NCBI RefSeq assembly: GCF_001683795.1
Contig: NZ_LIGX01000041.1
Coordinates: forward strand, 124,001 to 188,000
From: Neoakkermansia glycaniphila
GTDB lineage: Bacteria; Verrucomicrobiota; Verrucomicrobiia; Verrucomicrobiales; Akkermansiaceae
Length of the DNA stretch: 64,000 nucleotides
Reading direction: 5' to 3'
How positions within the stretch are numbered: the stretch's first letter is position 1; every line of letters starts with the position of its first letter. The notes under the pieces are model-generated. The model was not told the DNA's origin and searched no databases. It saw only the letters and a program-made list of their open reading frames with translations. The position numbers and the translations under genes are program-made. Positions 25,928 through 34,747 of the stretch are shown in pieces.

Positions 25928-25965
25928 AAAAAAGGCTTGTTCCATGCGGGGAACAAGCCTTTTGA
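25928..25965 (-). terminator. Terminator of the Sel1-repeat gene
   Basis: A stem of about 14 bp (25929-25943 with 25950-25963) with A/T tracts on both sides lies about 30 bases after the stop at 25997. It could work in both directions. Confidence 0.8.
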
Positions 25966-25996
25966 GGTTTGGAAATGATTAGACCGGTATGGAGAG

Positions 25997-27232
25997 TTAT
26001 TCGTCCATTTTTTTGAGTTCGATGGAGGCGAATTTGTCGCCTTGGGCTGCGGCCTGTTCGAAGTAGGCGCGGGCTTTGTCGAGGTCTTTGCGGACGCCGT
26101 AGCCGTAGCGGTGGAGGATGCCCATGTTGAATTGTGCGGAGGCGGAGCCTGCGGCGGCTTCGTTGCGGCAGGTTTCGATGAGTTTGCGGCTGTCGTCCGC
26201 CGAGATGCGGAGGGCGGAGGTGGCGGTTCTGTATTCGCTGCCGTATTTGACGAGGGAGGGGGCAAAGCCGAGCTGGGCGGCTTTTTCATTCATTTTCCGG
26301 GCGTCGTCGTTGCTTTTGCGTGTGCCAAGGCCCGTTTCGTAGCATTGGGCAAGGAGGAAGTAGGCGCGTGCGGATGAAGGGCCGTTGCCGCGTTCGGCTG
26401 CCTGCTGGAAGTTGTCGAAGGCGGTTTTCTGAGAGTTGCGGTCTTTTTCGAAGCAGAGTCCGATGCCTTTGGCGACGAGGGCTTCGGTGATGGTGTCGCG
26501 TTCGTCTTCGGCGGGGGCAGGTTTTTTGCCGGGAGTTTTGCCGTCCGTGTCTCCGGTGTCTGCAATGGCGGTGTCGTCGCCTCCGTCTTCGTCGTCGAAG
26601 ATGAATTCGTCGTCGCCTTCATCCGATGCGCCGTCGACGGTGTCGATGGTTTTGATGTTTTTCCAGTCGTCAAGCGATCCTCCGGTGGTGATGCCTGCGA
26701 TGCCCATGCCTCCGTGGGTGACTTTCTGGAGGGTGTAGATGACGTGGAATTTGCCGTCGTCAGCCGAGCGTTCGACGCCGACGGTGAGCATGCCGTCTTT
26801 GAGCATGTAGGAGTGCATGGGGGCTTCCTGTCCTTTTTTGATTTCGGAAGCTTTTTTCCATGGAGGGGTGTTTTGGGGGCGGACGTTGTGTTTGCTTTCC
26901 ATCGCCTGGGTGGTGGCGACGTAGTAGGCTTTGAGTTTTTCGTCGTATTCGTCATCTCCAAAGGCGCGTTCTCCTACCCATTTGATGGTGTCGAGGGTTT
27001 TCTTTTTGAAGGTGAAGTGGAGGGTGAAGGGCTGTTTGGCGATTTGTTCCTTGGTGATGAAGGCTCCATCGATTTTTTTGCCTTTGTGGGCGGGGTTGCG
27101 TTCCAGTTCGCCGCTGTTTTTGAGTTTTTTTGCGACGGCTGTTTGTTTCATGCCGAAATCAAGGCCGTAGGGGGCTGCCTGAAGGACGCCTGCCAGAAGG
27201 AGGAGGGCGGTGATGATGGAGGTGGTTCGCAT
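25997..27232 (-). CDS. Secreted Sel1-repeat protein
   Basis: This 411-residue protein has a signal peptide (about 1-19, ending VLQA-AP), an N-terminal domain of unknown type (about 20-185), an acidic Asp/Glu-rich linker (about 205-240) and Sel1-like repeats from about 250 to the end. The repeats are seen as ARAYFLLAQCYETGLGT (about 305-321) and SAQFNMGILHRYGYGV (about 369-384), followed by the half repeat ARAYFEQAAAQGD. Sel1 repeats bind partner proteins. Nothing shows the partner. A promoter lies upstream and a terminator downstream, so it is likely monocistronic. Confidence 0.85.
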   Translation of the reverse strand: MRTTSIITALLLLAGVLQAAPYGLDFGMKQTAVAKKLKNSGELERNPAHKGKKIDGAFITKEQIAKQPFTLHFTFKKKTLDTIKWVGERAFGDDEYDEKLKAYYVATTQAMESKHNVRPQNTPPWKKASEIKKGQEAPMHSYMLKDGMLTVGVERSADDGKFHVIYTLQKVTHGGMGIAGITTGGSLDDWKNIKTIDTVDGASDEGDDEFIFDDEDGGDDTAIADTGDTDGKTPGKKPAPAEDERDTITEALVAKGIGLCFEKDRNSQKTAFDNFQQAAERGNGPSSARAYFLLAQCYETGLGTRKSNDDARKMNEKAAQLGFAPSLVKYGSEYRTATSALRISADDSRKLIETCRNEAAAGSASAQFNMGILHRYGYGVRKDLDKARAYFEQAAAQGDKFASIELKKMDE

Positions 27233-27252
27233 GGTGTGTGCTGTTCGGGTTC

Positions 27253-27282
27253 AATGTAGCATGCAGAAGGGGGGCGTGGCAA
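27253..27282 (-). promoter_or_regulatory. Promoter of the Sel1-repeat gene
   Basis: On the minus strand, TTGCCA (27277-27282), 18 bp and TACATT (27253-27258) lie 20 bases before the ATG at 27232, which predicts a leader of about 14 bases. Confidence 0.55.
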
Positions 27283-27305
27283 GGTCGAAGTGTGTAACAG
27301 AAGGG

Positions 27306-28205
27306 TCACAGCGGGATGGCGGCGGTTTCCGCCCAGATGCATTTGAGGTAGTCTTCACCGGTGTATTCGGGCGGCATGGGATAGGAGACGAGCCGTGCGC
27401 CGGGGAGGGCTTGCCGGAGGATGGAGCGGAAGTCTTCGTGGCCGAGTTTGCGGCAGTTGGTGGTGCAGAGGAGCCAGCCGCCGGGGGCGAGGCAGGCGGC
27501 GGCTTTGCGGGCGAGGTCTACGTAGCCGGTTTCGACGCGCCAGATGCGGCCTTTGGCATCTCGCGAGAAGGTGGGGGGGTCGAGGATGATGCCGTTGAAT
27601 CGGCGTTCCTGTTTGGCGAAGCGGTCGAGCCAGTGGAGAGTGTCTCCTTTGCAGTAGTGGTGGTGGGCGAGGTCGAGGCCGTTGAGTAGGAAGTTTTCCC
27701 GTGCCCATTCGAGGCAGGGCTGGGCGAGGTCGAGGGTGGTTGTTTCCGCTCCTCCGAGGGCGGCGCAGACGGAGAAGGCTCCGGTGTAGGCGAAGGTGTT
27801 GAGGATTTTCTGGCCGGAGCGGCTGCGTTTGAGGACGCGGCGGCGGTTTTCCCGCTGGTCGAGGAAGAGGCCCTGGGAGTAGCCGGCGGCCATGTCGATG
27901 CGGTAGAGGATGCCGTTTTCCCGGATGGTGTATTGCAGGGGGGCTTCGGGGCCGCAGAGGTGGGCGGGGGGCTGTTTGTTGTCTTTGTCGAGCTGTTTAT
28001 GGTAGGTGGGCGTTTGCAGGCTGCGGAGCTGGGCGAGGAGGTCTGCGGGGATGGCCCGGTCGCGGGTGGAGATGAGGAGGCGGTCGCCGAGGGCATCGAT
28101 GAAGATGCCGCGCCAGGTGTCGCCGTCGCTGATGCGGTAGGCATCCGTGTCTGCGGGGATGAAGCTGCGTTTCTGCTCGATGAGTGTCTGGAGGCTGCCG
28201 GGCAT
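27306..28205 (-). CDS. COG1092-type rRNA methyltransferase lacking the PUA domain
   Basis: This 299-residue SAM-dependent methyltransferase resembles RlmI and related enzymes that methylate 23S rRNA. The SAM-binding motif NTFAYTGAFSVCAALGG lies at about residues 138-154 and the catalytic-loop motif DPPTFSRD at about 212-219, after LDQRENRR (about 118-125). The usual N-terminal RNA-binding PUA domain (about 70-90 residues) is missing: the protein starts at what is the middle domain of RlmI. The start at 28205 is supported by a leaderless-type promoter, so the shortness does not look like a misplaced start. The target base is unknown. Confidence 0.88.
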   Translation of the reverse strand: MPGSLQTLIEQKRSFIPADTDAYRISDGDTWRGIFIDALGDRLLISTRDRAIPADLLAQLRSLQTPTYHKQLDKDNKQPPAHLCGPEAPLQYTIRENGILYRIDMAAGYSQGLFLDQRENRRRVLKRSRSGQKILNTFAYTGAFSVCAALGGAETTTLDLAQPCLEWARENFLLNGLDLAHHHYCKGDTLHWLDRFAKQERRFNGIILDPPTFSRDAKGRIWRVETGYVDLARKAAACLAPGGWLLCTTNCRKLGHEDFRSILRQALPGARLVSYPMPPEYTGEDYLKCIWAETAAIPL

Positions 28206-28211
28206 GGCGCG

Positions 28212-28240
28212 AGCTTATCCGAACTCTGCGGCTGGTGCAA
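28212..28240 (-). promoter_or_regulatory. Leaderless-type promoter of the methyltransferase gene
   Basis: On the minus strand, TTGCAC (28235-28240), 17 bp and TAAGCT (28212-28217) are followed after six bases by the ATG at 28205. Confidence 0.55.
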
Positions 28241-28284
28241 GCCGGAAGTCCCGGCGGCTTTGTGCGGGGCGTTCGATTTTCGTC

Positions 28285-28313
28285 TTGATGCAACGGGAGA
28301 TATACGTTAGTAT
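28285..28313 (+). promoter_or_regulatory. Promoter of the ABC exporter operon
   Basis: TTGATG (28285-28290), 17 bp and TAGTAT (28308-28313) lie eleven bases before the ATG at 28325, predicting a leader of only about five bases. Confidence 0.6.
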
Positions 28314-28324
28314 CGTTTCCGGTC

Positions 28325-29269
28325 ATGAGCGAGATGGTTGTAGCCGAGCATTTGTCGAAATCCTTTGGGCGCGTTCACGCGGTGCGCGATGCTTCCTTTA
28401 CGATTTGCAAGGGGGAGATCGTCGGTTTTCTGGGGCCGAACGGCGCGGGGAAGACGACGACGATGAAGATGCTGACGGGCTATTTGCCGCCGAGCGGCGG
28501 GACGGCTTCGATTGCCGGGTTCGATATTCTCGACCATTCGCTGGAGGCTCGCCGCCATATGGGGTATATGCCCGAGAATGTGCCGCTTTATGACGATATG
28601 CGGGTGACGGAGTATCTGGCATTCCGTGCGCGGTTGAAGGGGATTCACGGTTCCGATGTGAGGAAGGCGGTCGGGGAGTCGATCGAGCGGTGCGGGCTGG
28701 ATGTGATGAAGCGGAGGATGATTCGCACGCTGTCGAAGGGCTACCGCCAGCGCGTAGGGCTTGCCGATGCGCTGCTGGGCCGCCCCGATCTGCTGATTCT
28801 CGATGAACCGACGAATGGGCTTGATCCGAACCAGATTCGCCAGATCCGCGAGCTGATTCGCGAGCTGGCCGCCGACCATACGGTGATTCTTTCGACCCAT
28901 ATTTTGAGCGAGGTGGAGATGGTGTGCAATAAGGTGGTGATTATCGACCAGGGGCAGATCAAGGCTTCCGATACGCCGTCGAATCTGACTCGCGGCCTGC
29001 GTGCAGCCGGGCGCATTTCCATCGAGTTCAAGGGCGATCTGGAGCCGGTGGTGACCGATATCGAGGCTTTGGAGCTGGTGAAGAAGGTGATGCACGAGGG
29101 GACTTCCCCGGAGGGCTGGCATACGCTGGTGGTGCGCGCCGAGGCCGGTACGGATACGCGCGAGCATGCCGCTGCGATTATCGCGAAGCATGGGTTCGCG
29201 CTGCGCCATGTGTACCGCCATATGCCGACTCTTGAAGATGTGTTTGTCGAAATGACCCGTAAGGATTGA
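28325..29269 (+). CDS. ABC transporter ATP-binding protein, GldA-like
   Basis: This 314-residue ATPase has Walker A GPNGAGKTT (about 37-45), the signature LSKGYRQR (about 136-143), Walker B LLILDEP (about 156-162) and the switch histidine in STHILSE (about 190). The sequence between (GYLPPSGGTASIAGFD) and the C-terminal extension fit the GldA/NodI-like exporter class. It heads an operon with an ABC-2 permease, a GldG-like protein and a DUF4340 protein. GldA/F/G are named for Bacteroidetes gliding, but the same set occurs in non-gliding bacteria, so only an exporter or membrane complex role is supported. Confidence 0.95.
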   Translation: MSEMVVAEHLSKSFGRVHAVRDASFTICKGEIVGFLGPNGAGKTTTMKMLTGYLPPSGGTASIAGFDILDHSLEARRHMGYMPENVPLYDDMRVTEYLAFRARLKGIHGSDVRKAVGESIERCGLDVMKRRMIRTLSKGYRQRVGLADALLGRPDLLILDEPTNGLDPNQIRQIRELIRELAADHTVILSTHILSEVEMVCNKVVIIDQGQIKASDTPSNLTRGLRAAGRISIEFKGDLEPVVTDIEALELVKKVMHEGTSPEGWHTLVVRAEAGTDTREHAAAIIAKHGFALRHVYRHMPTLEDVFVEMTRKD

Positions 29270-29281
29270 TTGTTTAAGCTT

Positions 29282-30160
29282 ATGTCCGATTCCGAACAAG
29301 TTTCCGTTTCTCCGAAGAAGTCCGCATGCGCCGCATGCCGGTGCCTTGGCAGGCTGGTTTCCCGCACCGGGAGGTATGCTTCTTCATGTCTGACGATTTT
29401 CGGCAAGGAGCTGAGGTCGTATTTGATGACTCCGTTCGGCTGGGTGATTCTGGCCTGCGTGATGGGGCTTCAGGGGTTTTCCCTGAATGCCGCGCTGAAG
29501 ATCGTGAAGGATGCGCCGCAGCGTGACGGTCTGATGTTCATCATGATGTCGCTGCCGGTGTTCTGGTTTTATTTTCTGTTCATTTTCCCGCTGATTACGA
29601 TGCGGACGTTTGCCGAGGAGGAGCGTATGGGTACGTTGGAGACGCTGCTGACGGCTCCGGTGACGACGGGGCAGGTGGTGCTGGGCAAGTTCGCTTCCGC
29701 GCTGGTGTTTTACATGGTGCTGTGGGTGCCGCTGATGCTGTATCCCTGGATGTCCGGGCTGGCGAATGCGCTGACGGAGTTTCAGTACGGCTATCTGCCG
29801 AGTGCGACGCTGGAATACAGGATGGCCGATTGGATGGGTACGTACCTGATTCTGTTCCTGCTGGGCGCGTGGTTCATCTCTCTGGGGATTTTGTGTTCGT
29901 CGCTGACGAGGAGCCAGATTATTGCGGGGATTGTGACGATCGGCGTGCTGATCAGCTATTTCTTCCTCGGTTTGGTGCCGATGCTGTGGGGCGAGTTTCC
30001 GGCGGCGTCGATTTTCCATTACATGTCCTGCAAGGAGCAGCTTGATGCGTTTACGAACGGGCTGGTGGATACGCGCCCGGTGGTGCTGTACCTGACCTTG
30101 ACGGTGCTGACTCTGGCATTGACGGTGCGCATTGTGGATTACCGCCGCTGGCGCCGATGA
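29282..30160 (+). CDS. ABC-2 type permease, GldF-like
   Basis: This membrane protein of about 292 residues has six hydrophobic segments and the family stretch ERMGTLETLLTAPVTTGQVVLGKF (about 118-141). It pairs with the ATPase whose stop codon lies 12 bases before its ATG. A TTG at 29270 is an alternative start. Its N-terminus has a cysteine cluster (SACAACRCLG, about 13-22) that is not typical for the family. It would form the membrane channel of the exporter. Confidence 0.92.
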   Translation: MSDSEQVSVSPKKSACAACRCLGRLVSRTGRYASSCLTIFGKELRSYLMTPFGWVILACVMGLQGFSLNAALKIVKDAPQRDGLMFIMMSLPVFWFYFLFIFPLITMRTFAEEERMGTLETLLTAPVTTGQVVLGKFASALVFYMVLWVPLMLYPWMSGLANALTEFQYGYLPSATLEYRMADWMGTYLILFLLGAWFISLGILCSSLTRSQIIAGIVTIGVLISYFFLGLVPMLWGEFPAASIFHYMSCKEQLDAFTNGLVDTRPVVLYLTLTVLTLALTVRIVDYRRWRR

Positions 30161-30191
30161 GTTTTTTCCCCAACCTTCATTTCTTTTTTCG

Positions 30192-31811
30192 ATGAACGAT
30201 CAAGTCAATCAAACAGGCGAAGAGAGTCCGGCGGAATCCGGCTCCGGGACGGCTGACGTGGCCCGCAAGGCGCACCGCAATCCGCTGGCATGGCTGAATC
30301 TTGTGCTGCTGGCGCTGGTGGTGCTGGCGGCGAACTATATCGGCTGCAGCGAGTATTACCGCCGCGATCTGACGGAGGATCAGAGGTTCACGATTTCCGA
30401 GCAGACGGTGAATGTGCTGCAGTCGAAGCTGGTGCAGGATCGCAAGGAGCCGGTGAAGGTTATTTTCGCTTTCCTGCGTTCGACACAGAATTACAATCGC
30501 ATGTATGCCCTGCTGGAGGAGTACAGGCGCTATGGCAACGGCAAGGTGGAGATCGAGTGTTTCGATCCGCTCCGCCAGCCGAACCGCGCCCGCGAGATTT
30601 CCCAGCTGTATGGGGTGGATTACAGGCAGAATCAGGTGATTATCGATGCGAGGCCGAATACGTCGGCTCCTCTGAAGACGTTCGAGGACGATAATTCGGA
30701 GCGCCGTTTTACGCGCGTTTGCCCCGGCGATGCGTTCGTGAAGTACGAGACTTCCGCCGACGGCCGGACGAAGCGCGCCGTGGCACTGATGATGGAGGAG
30801 ATCGTGACGTCGCAGATGATCGGGGCCCTGGAAGGTTCCGCCCGCAAGCTGTATGTGGTGGTGGGCCTGGGCGGTGTGGCGCAGGATGATAATTCGCCCA
30901 TCATGTCGCTGGGCCGCATTTGCAATTCCCTGAATCTTTCGATGGAGTCGCTCGACCTGAAGAAGGTGGATGCGGTGCCGGACGATGCCGCCGGTGTGCT
31001 GCTGATCGGGCCGAAGTACGATCTTGAAGACCGCGAGATTGCGATTCTGCGCAAGTATTGGCAGGATCATTCTCCGGTGAAGAAGCTGGCTCCCGGCGAG
31101 GCGATGCCGACCGAGGTGAAGGATGATTCCGCCGTGCCGGCTGCCTTGTTCGTGGTGCTGGATCCGCAGGCCGCGAAGCTGGAGCGCCTGAGCAGGTTCC
31201 TGCGCGAGCAGGGAATCCGCCCGCAGTATGACCGCGTGCTTCTGGCCGACCGTGCCCGTGCGTATTTCGATATCGATGCCGAGTTTCCGTCCGACTCGCT
31301 GATGTGCATGCGTCCGTTCTGGGATACGGGTACGCACGTGGAAGGGCAGAGTATGTCGCTGAAGCTGGAACATGCCAGCGAGATGATGGCGGGGATGAAG
31401 TCGCTGCAGTCGTATCCGCTGATGATGGCGTCGGAGGCGTATTACGGGGAGACGAATCCCGATCTGGCTCCGCGTTTCGATGTGCTGGAGGATAACAAGG
31501 GGCCGCTGTGCCTGGCCGCTGCCGTGTCGATGGGCAAGTCCAGCGAGAATGCGCGCATGGTGGTGTTCGGCAATACGGAGATGATGGCTCCTGACAAGAT
31601 CAAGCATGAGCAGATGGATTTCATCCGCACGATGCTGGCCTGGATGACGGATCGCGAGGAGTTTTCCGGAAAGACATCGAACCATGATATGACGCTGAAG
31701 ATCAATCTGGATAGTAAGTCGATGAGTTTTCTCGAGTTCCTGACGCTGATCGCGATGCCGTGGGGCGCGCTGATTATCGCGCTGATTATCTGGAATACGC
31801 GCCGCCACTGA
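30192..31811 (+). CDS. GldG-like periplasmic/membrane component
   Basis: This 539-residue protein has one N-terminal membrane helix (about 33-50), a large periplasmic region with GldG-type start (YRRDLTEDQRFTISEQTVNVL, about 56-76) and a C-terminal membrane helix (about 513-533). GldG-like proteins (ABC-type uncharacterised transport, COG3225-like) accompany GldA/F. The ATG at 30192 fits the hydrophilic start before the first helix. It lies 31 bases after the permease and 13 bases before the DUF4340 gene. Confidence 0.9.
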   Translation: MNDQVNQTGEESPAESGSGTADVARKAHRNPLAWLNLVLLALVVLAANYIGCSEYYRRDLTEDQRFTISEQTVNVLQSKLVQDRKEPVKVIFAFLRSTQNYNRMYALLEEYRRYGNGKVEIECFDPLRQPNRAREISQLYGVDYRQNQVIIDARPNTSAPLKTFEDDNSERRFTRVCPGDAFVKYETSADGRTKRAVALMMEEIVTSQMIGALEGSARKLYVVVGLGGVAQDDNSPIMSLGRICNSLNLSMESLDLKKVDAVPDDAAGVLLIGPKYDLEDREIAILRKYWQDHSPVKKLAPGEAMPTEVKDDSAVPAALFVVLDPQAAKLERLSRFLREQGIRPQYDRVLLADRARAYFDIDAEFPSDSLMCMRPFWDTGTHVEGQSMSLKLEHASEMMAGMKSLQSYPLMMASEAYYGETNPDLAPRFDVLEDNKGPLCLAAAVSMGKSSENARMVVFGNTEMMAPDKIKHEQMDFIRTMLAWMTDREEFSGKTSNHDMTLKINLDSKSMSFLEFLTLIAMPWGALIIALIIWNTRRH

Positions 31812-31824
31812 TTGTTTCGGGATC

Positions 31825-34008
31825 ATGAGAATCGTACGCACCATTTTTCTTTCTCTGCTGGCCGCCTTTTTCGTGACGGCGGCGGTGCTGCTTTCCATCG
31901 ACGGCAATCTGTCCCGCCTGACGGGGTGGAGCCATTTGCGGCCAGGCGACAATCTGTTTCCGGGAGGCAAGGAGGTGTTCGATACCGTGTCCTGGATGCG
32001 TATTCAGGATGCGGACGATATGGTGGAATGCGAGAAGAAGCCGAACGGCACATGGTGGGTGACGAAGCCCTATTATGACCGCATGGATCCCGCCATGGCG
32101 CAGGCGATCGTGATGTTTTCCGAGAATGCGAAGATTGTGGATTCCCTGCCGCTGAATAATATCGTGCGTGGCAGTATGCGCGAGTTCGGCGTGGAATCCA
32201 GCCCGCTCCATTTTACGCTGAAATCGCAGGATAAGGAGGATGGCCGAGCGACGACGCGCGCCCGTTTTACGCTGGGTTCACGCGTACCGTGGTATGTGAT
32301 GACGGAAGACGCCCAGAGCAAGCAGATGTTGCCCGGCGAGACGGTGTATCTGCGTACGCCGTTTTATGGGAGGGATAAGCGTATTCATGTGGTGACGCTG
32401 GGTGAGATTCTCCGCGTGTTCCAAAGCGGCATGGCCCATGTGCGCGACCATAGGCCGCTTTTGTTCCATGAGAAGAACGTCAAGGAAATTACGATTGAGC
32501 AGGATGGCCGCAAGCTGGTTGTGGGGTTGGATTCCACCGGCAATAAGTGGCGCATTCTTTCTCCTCTTAGTCTGGCGGCCGACGAAGCTGCCGTGATGAA
32601 GCTGATCGTCGATTTGCAGAAGCTGAGTGCTGACAAGATTTCGGAGCCGCAGGATATGCCGATTCCCCGGGAAGCGAAGGATCGTGCGACGAAGGTGACG
32701 CTGGCATTCCGAGGCAAGGAGGCTCCCGTGACCCTGTCCCTTTTCCTGCCGGAAGCGACGGAGGCGAACAGCCATGTGACCCACGGGCTGGCGACTGTGT
32801 CCGATCGCGACGCCGTTTTCCAGATTCCGCTGAAATCCACGACCCATGAAGAGAAGGGTGAGGTGAAGGTGGACCGGGTAGGCATGCGCGATTTGCCGCT
32901 CACTCTTTCCGAATTGCGTTCGCGCAGCTTTACGGATATTGTGCCGGACAATGTGGTCAGGATGTCCCTGTCCAAGGAGGGGATGCGGTATCCGCTTCTG
33001 CTGCAGTACATTCCCGGCGAAGAGTTGGGCCGCGTGGAGGCGAAATGGCTTTACAGTGCAGATCGCAAGCCGTTCCGCGATGCGGATATGGCGCAGGTGT
33101 CGGAGCTGCTGGCGGCGCTTTCGCACTTGCCGGTGGCGGGATTTGCCACGGATCCCCTGAGCGAGTCCGGCGATTCTTCGACGGATGCGGCGCGCTTCGG
33201 CCTCAATGCGCCTGCATATACGCTGATGGTGGCGATGCGGCCCTGTACGGAGCGGGCAAGGCTGTTCGGTCGCGATGTTCCGCTGGTCAAGGATAAGGCC
33301 GTGAGAACCTATGTGTTCCGCCGCATGAAGCATGGCAATACCGGCGTGTGGTACGGCAAGGAGCTGGGCAAGCCCAGCGTGTATGAAATGAGCAGCAAGG
33401 CCATGGGGGCTTTTTCCAGCGATCCTCTGGTATGGGAGCACAAGAAGCTGCTTTCCTTCCTGACCTATCAGGTGAAGCATCTCGGTATTTCCAAACTGCC
33501 GCGTTCGGGCGAAGCCCGGATGGAGACGCTTGATACGACGTACGATTATCTGGACGAATCGTGGAAGGCTACGAAGGACGGCGAGGATGTGTCCGCCAAG
33601 CTGAATCCCCATCGCGCCAGTTTCTACCTGAAAACCCTGCAGGAGATGAATGTCAGGATGTGGCTCGATTCCGAGGATGAAGAAGCACTCAAGGCTTTGG
33701 AAACTCCGCTGTGCCGCATTACGCTGGATCTCGAAATCGAGGAAGCGCCGGATATGGTCGTGATTGATGCAGAGAAGCGGGGCGGCCCTCAGGATGCATC
33801 GGATGAGGATGTAGACCGTGCCTTGCGCGATGCCGCCATGGGCAATCTGCCCAAGAGGAAGGAGAGCTATACCATCGAGCTGGCGCCGTCATCCGTACTG
33901 AGCGGCAAGAACGGGTATTTTTACGGGAGGATCAGCGGCCGCAAGGAGCTGTTCACCCTGCCTCTCAATACCGTGCAGGTTTTGTTCAGCGATCTGATGG
34001 AGCACTAA
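31825..34008 (+). CDS. DUF4340-containing membrane-anchored protein
   Basis: This 727-residue protein has an N-terminal membrane anchor (about 7-26) followed by an extracytoplasmic region with repeated modules of the DUF4340 type (for example DGRKLVVGLDSTGNKWRILSP, about 226-246, and the later FGLNAPAYTLMVAM). DUF4340 proteins are regularly the fourth member of GldA/F/G-like clusters, as here. A role as periplasmic partner of the exporter is inferred from that linkage. No catalytic motif is visible. Confidence 0.88.
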   Translation: MRIVRTIFLSLLAAFFVTAAVLLSIDGNLSRLTGWSHLRPGDNLFPGGKEVFDTVSWMRIQDADDMVECEKKPNGTWWVTKPYYDRMDPAMAQAIVMFSENAKIVDSLPLNNIVRGSMREFGVESSPLHFTLKSQDKEDGRATTRARFTLGSRVPWYVMTEDAQSKQMLPGETVYLRTPFYGRDKRIHVVTLGEILRVFQSGMAHVRDHRPLLFHEKNVKEITIEQDGRKLVVGLDSTGNKWRILSPLSLAADEAAVMKLIVDLQKLSADKISEPQDMPIPREAKDRATKVTLAFRGKEAPVTLSLFLPEATEANSHVTHGLATVSDRDAVFQIPLKSTTHEEKGEVKVDRVGMRDLPLTLSELRSRSFTDIVPDNVVRMSLSKEGMRYPLLLQYIPGEELGRVEAKWLYSADRKPFRDADMAQVSELLAALSHLPVAGFATDPLSESGDSSTDAARFGLNAPAYTLMVAMRPCTERARLFGRDVPLVKDKAVRTYVFRRMKHGNTGVWYGKELGKPSVYEMSSKAMGAFSSDPLVWEHKKLLSFLTYQVKHLGISKLPRSGEARMETLDTTYDYLDESWKATKDGEDVSAKLNPHRASFYLKTLQEMNVRMWLDSEDEEALKALETPLCRITLDLEIEEAPDMVVIDAEKRGGPQDASDEDVDRALRDAAMGNLPKRKESYTIELAPSSVLSGKNGYFYGRISGRKELFTLPLNTVQVLFSDLMEH

Positions 34009-34048
34009 ACCGTGCGCGGGCAGCCCGCGAGTAGGACACGCTGTCCTG

Positions 34049-34077
34049 TTGACGGAGCGGCGCAAGTCTGGCAGTCT
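34049..34077 (+). promoter_or_regulatory. Leaderless-type promoter of the YugP-like pseudo-peptidase gene
   Basis: TTGACG (34049-34054), 17 bp and CAGTCT (34072-34077) are followed after six bases by the GTG at 34084. The -10 lacks the usual first T. Confidence 0.5.
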
Positions 34078-34083
34078 AGGCGC

Positions 34084-34728
34084 GTGTTGTGGAAGTTGGC
34101 ACTGTTCGTGACGGCAATCGTCTTTTTCGTGTTGGCCTCGTTGCGGTATGGCAAGGGAGTGTTCCCCCTGAGAGCCGTCAAGGGCCGCGTGCTTCCTTCG
34201 TTTCCGGCTCCCGAGGGGTTGATTGCCCGGCTGGACGGGTTCGACCGCCGCAGTCGCGAGGTGAAGACTTCTTTCATGCCCTGCGTTCTGAAAGACGGCG
34301 GGGTAGCCTTTCCGAAGCGGTGGAGCCATGAAATTACGATCGGTTCCGTAGCCGGTGTGGCACATACATGGGCGCTTGCCTGCATGGCGGAGGCTGATCC
34401 CGAGGGGCACAAGGTGCGGGAGAATGCGCTGCTGCGTGCGGCGATTGTGCCGTTTCTGAGTTTTCTGGTTTTGACGGTTCTTTGCGTTTTGGGCCGTATT
34501 CCCGTTTCGGCGGCTGTGGCTGCTTTGGCGATCGTCTGGGTGCTGATGGCTTTCAGCGCGGTGATGTCGCAGATGCGGGAGTGGAAGGCCGTGGAGGTGG
34601 CGAAGGCCGGGTTGCGCGAGGCGGGGCTTTGGCCGAAGATGCCCGGTACGTCCGCCGCGCTGGAGCAGGCCCTGAAGGCGCATGCATGGTGCCGCGTGGG
34701 CGGTTTTTTCCGCTATTATGCGCGGTGA
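34084..34728 (+). CDS. YugP-like membrane protein lacking the zinc-binding motif
   Basis: This 214-residue protein starts with GTG six bases after a promoter-like pair. It has an N-terminal membrane helix (about 4-20) and two more (about 118-150). By eye its layout aligns with the YugP-type peptidase at 17295-18068: the region equal to AAHECGHAVQHA reads VAHTWALACMAE (about 92-103), so one histidine remains but the H-E-x-x-H is lost. The following R-x-A-L-x-x-P segment, the membrane pair and the C-terminal helices are in the same order. It would be an inactive relative, perhaps with a binding role. It follows the exporter operon after 75 bases. Confidence 0.6.
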   Translation: MLWKLALFVTAIVFFVLASLRYGKGVFPLRAVKGRVLPSFPAPEGLIARLDGFDRRSREVKTSFMPCVLKDGGVAFPKRWSHEITIGSVAGVAHTWALACMAEADPEGHKVRENALLRAAIVPFLSFLVLTVLCVLGRIPVSAAVAALAIVWVLMAFSAVMSQMREWKAVEVAKAGLREAGLWPKMPGTSAALEQALKAHAWCRVGGFFRYYAR

Positions 34729-34747
34729 GGGATGCCCGTGACGAGGG

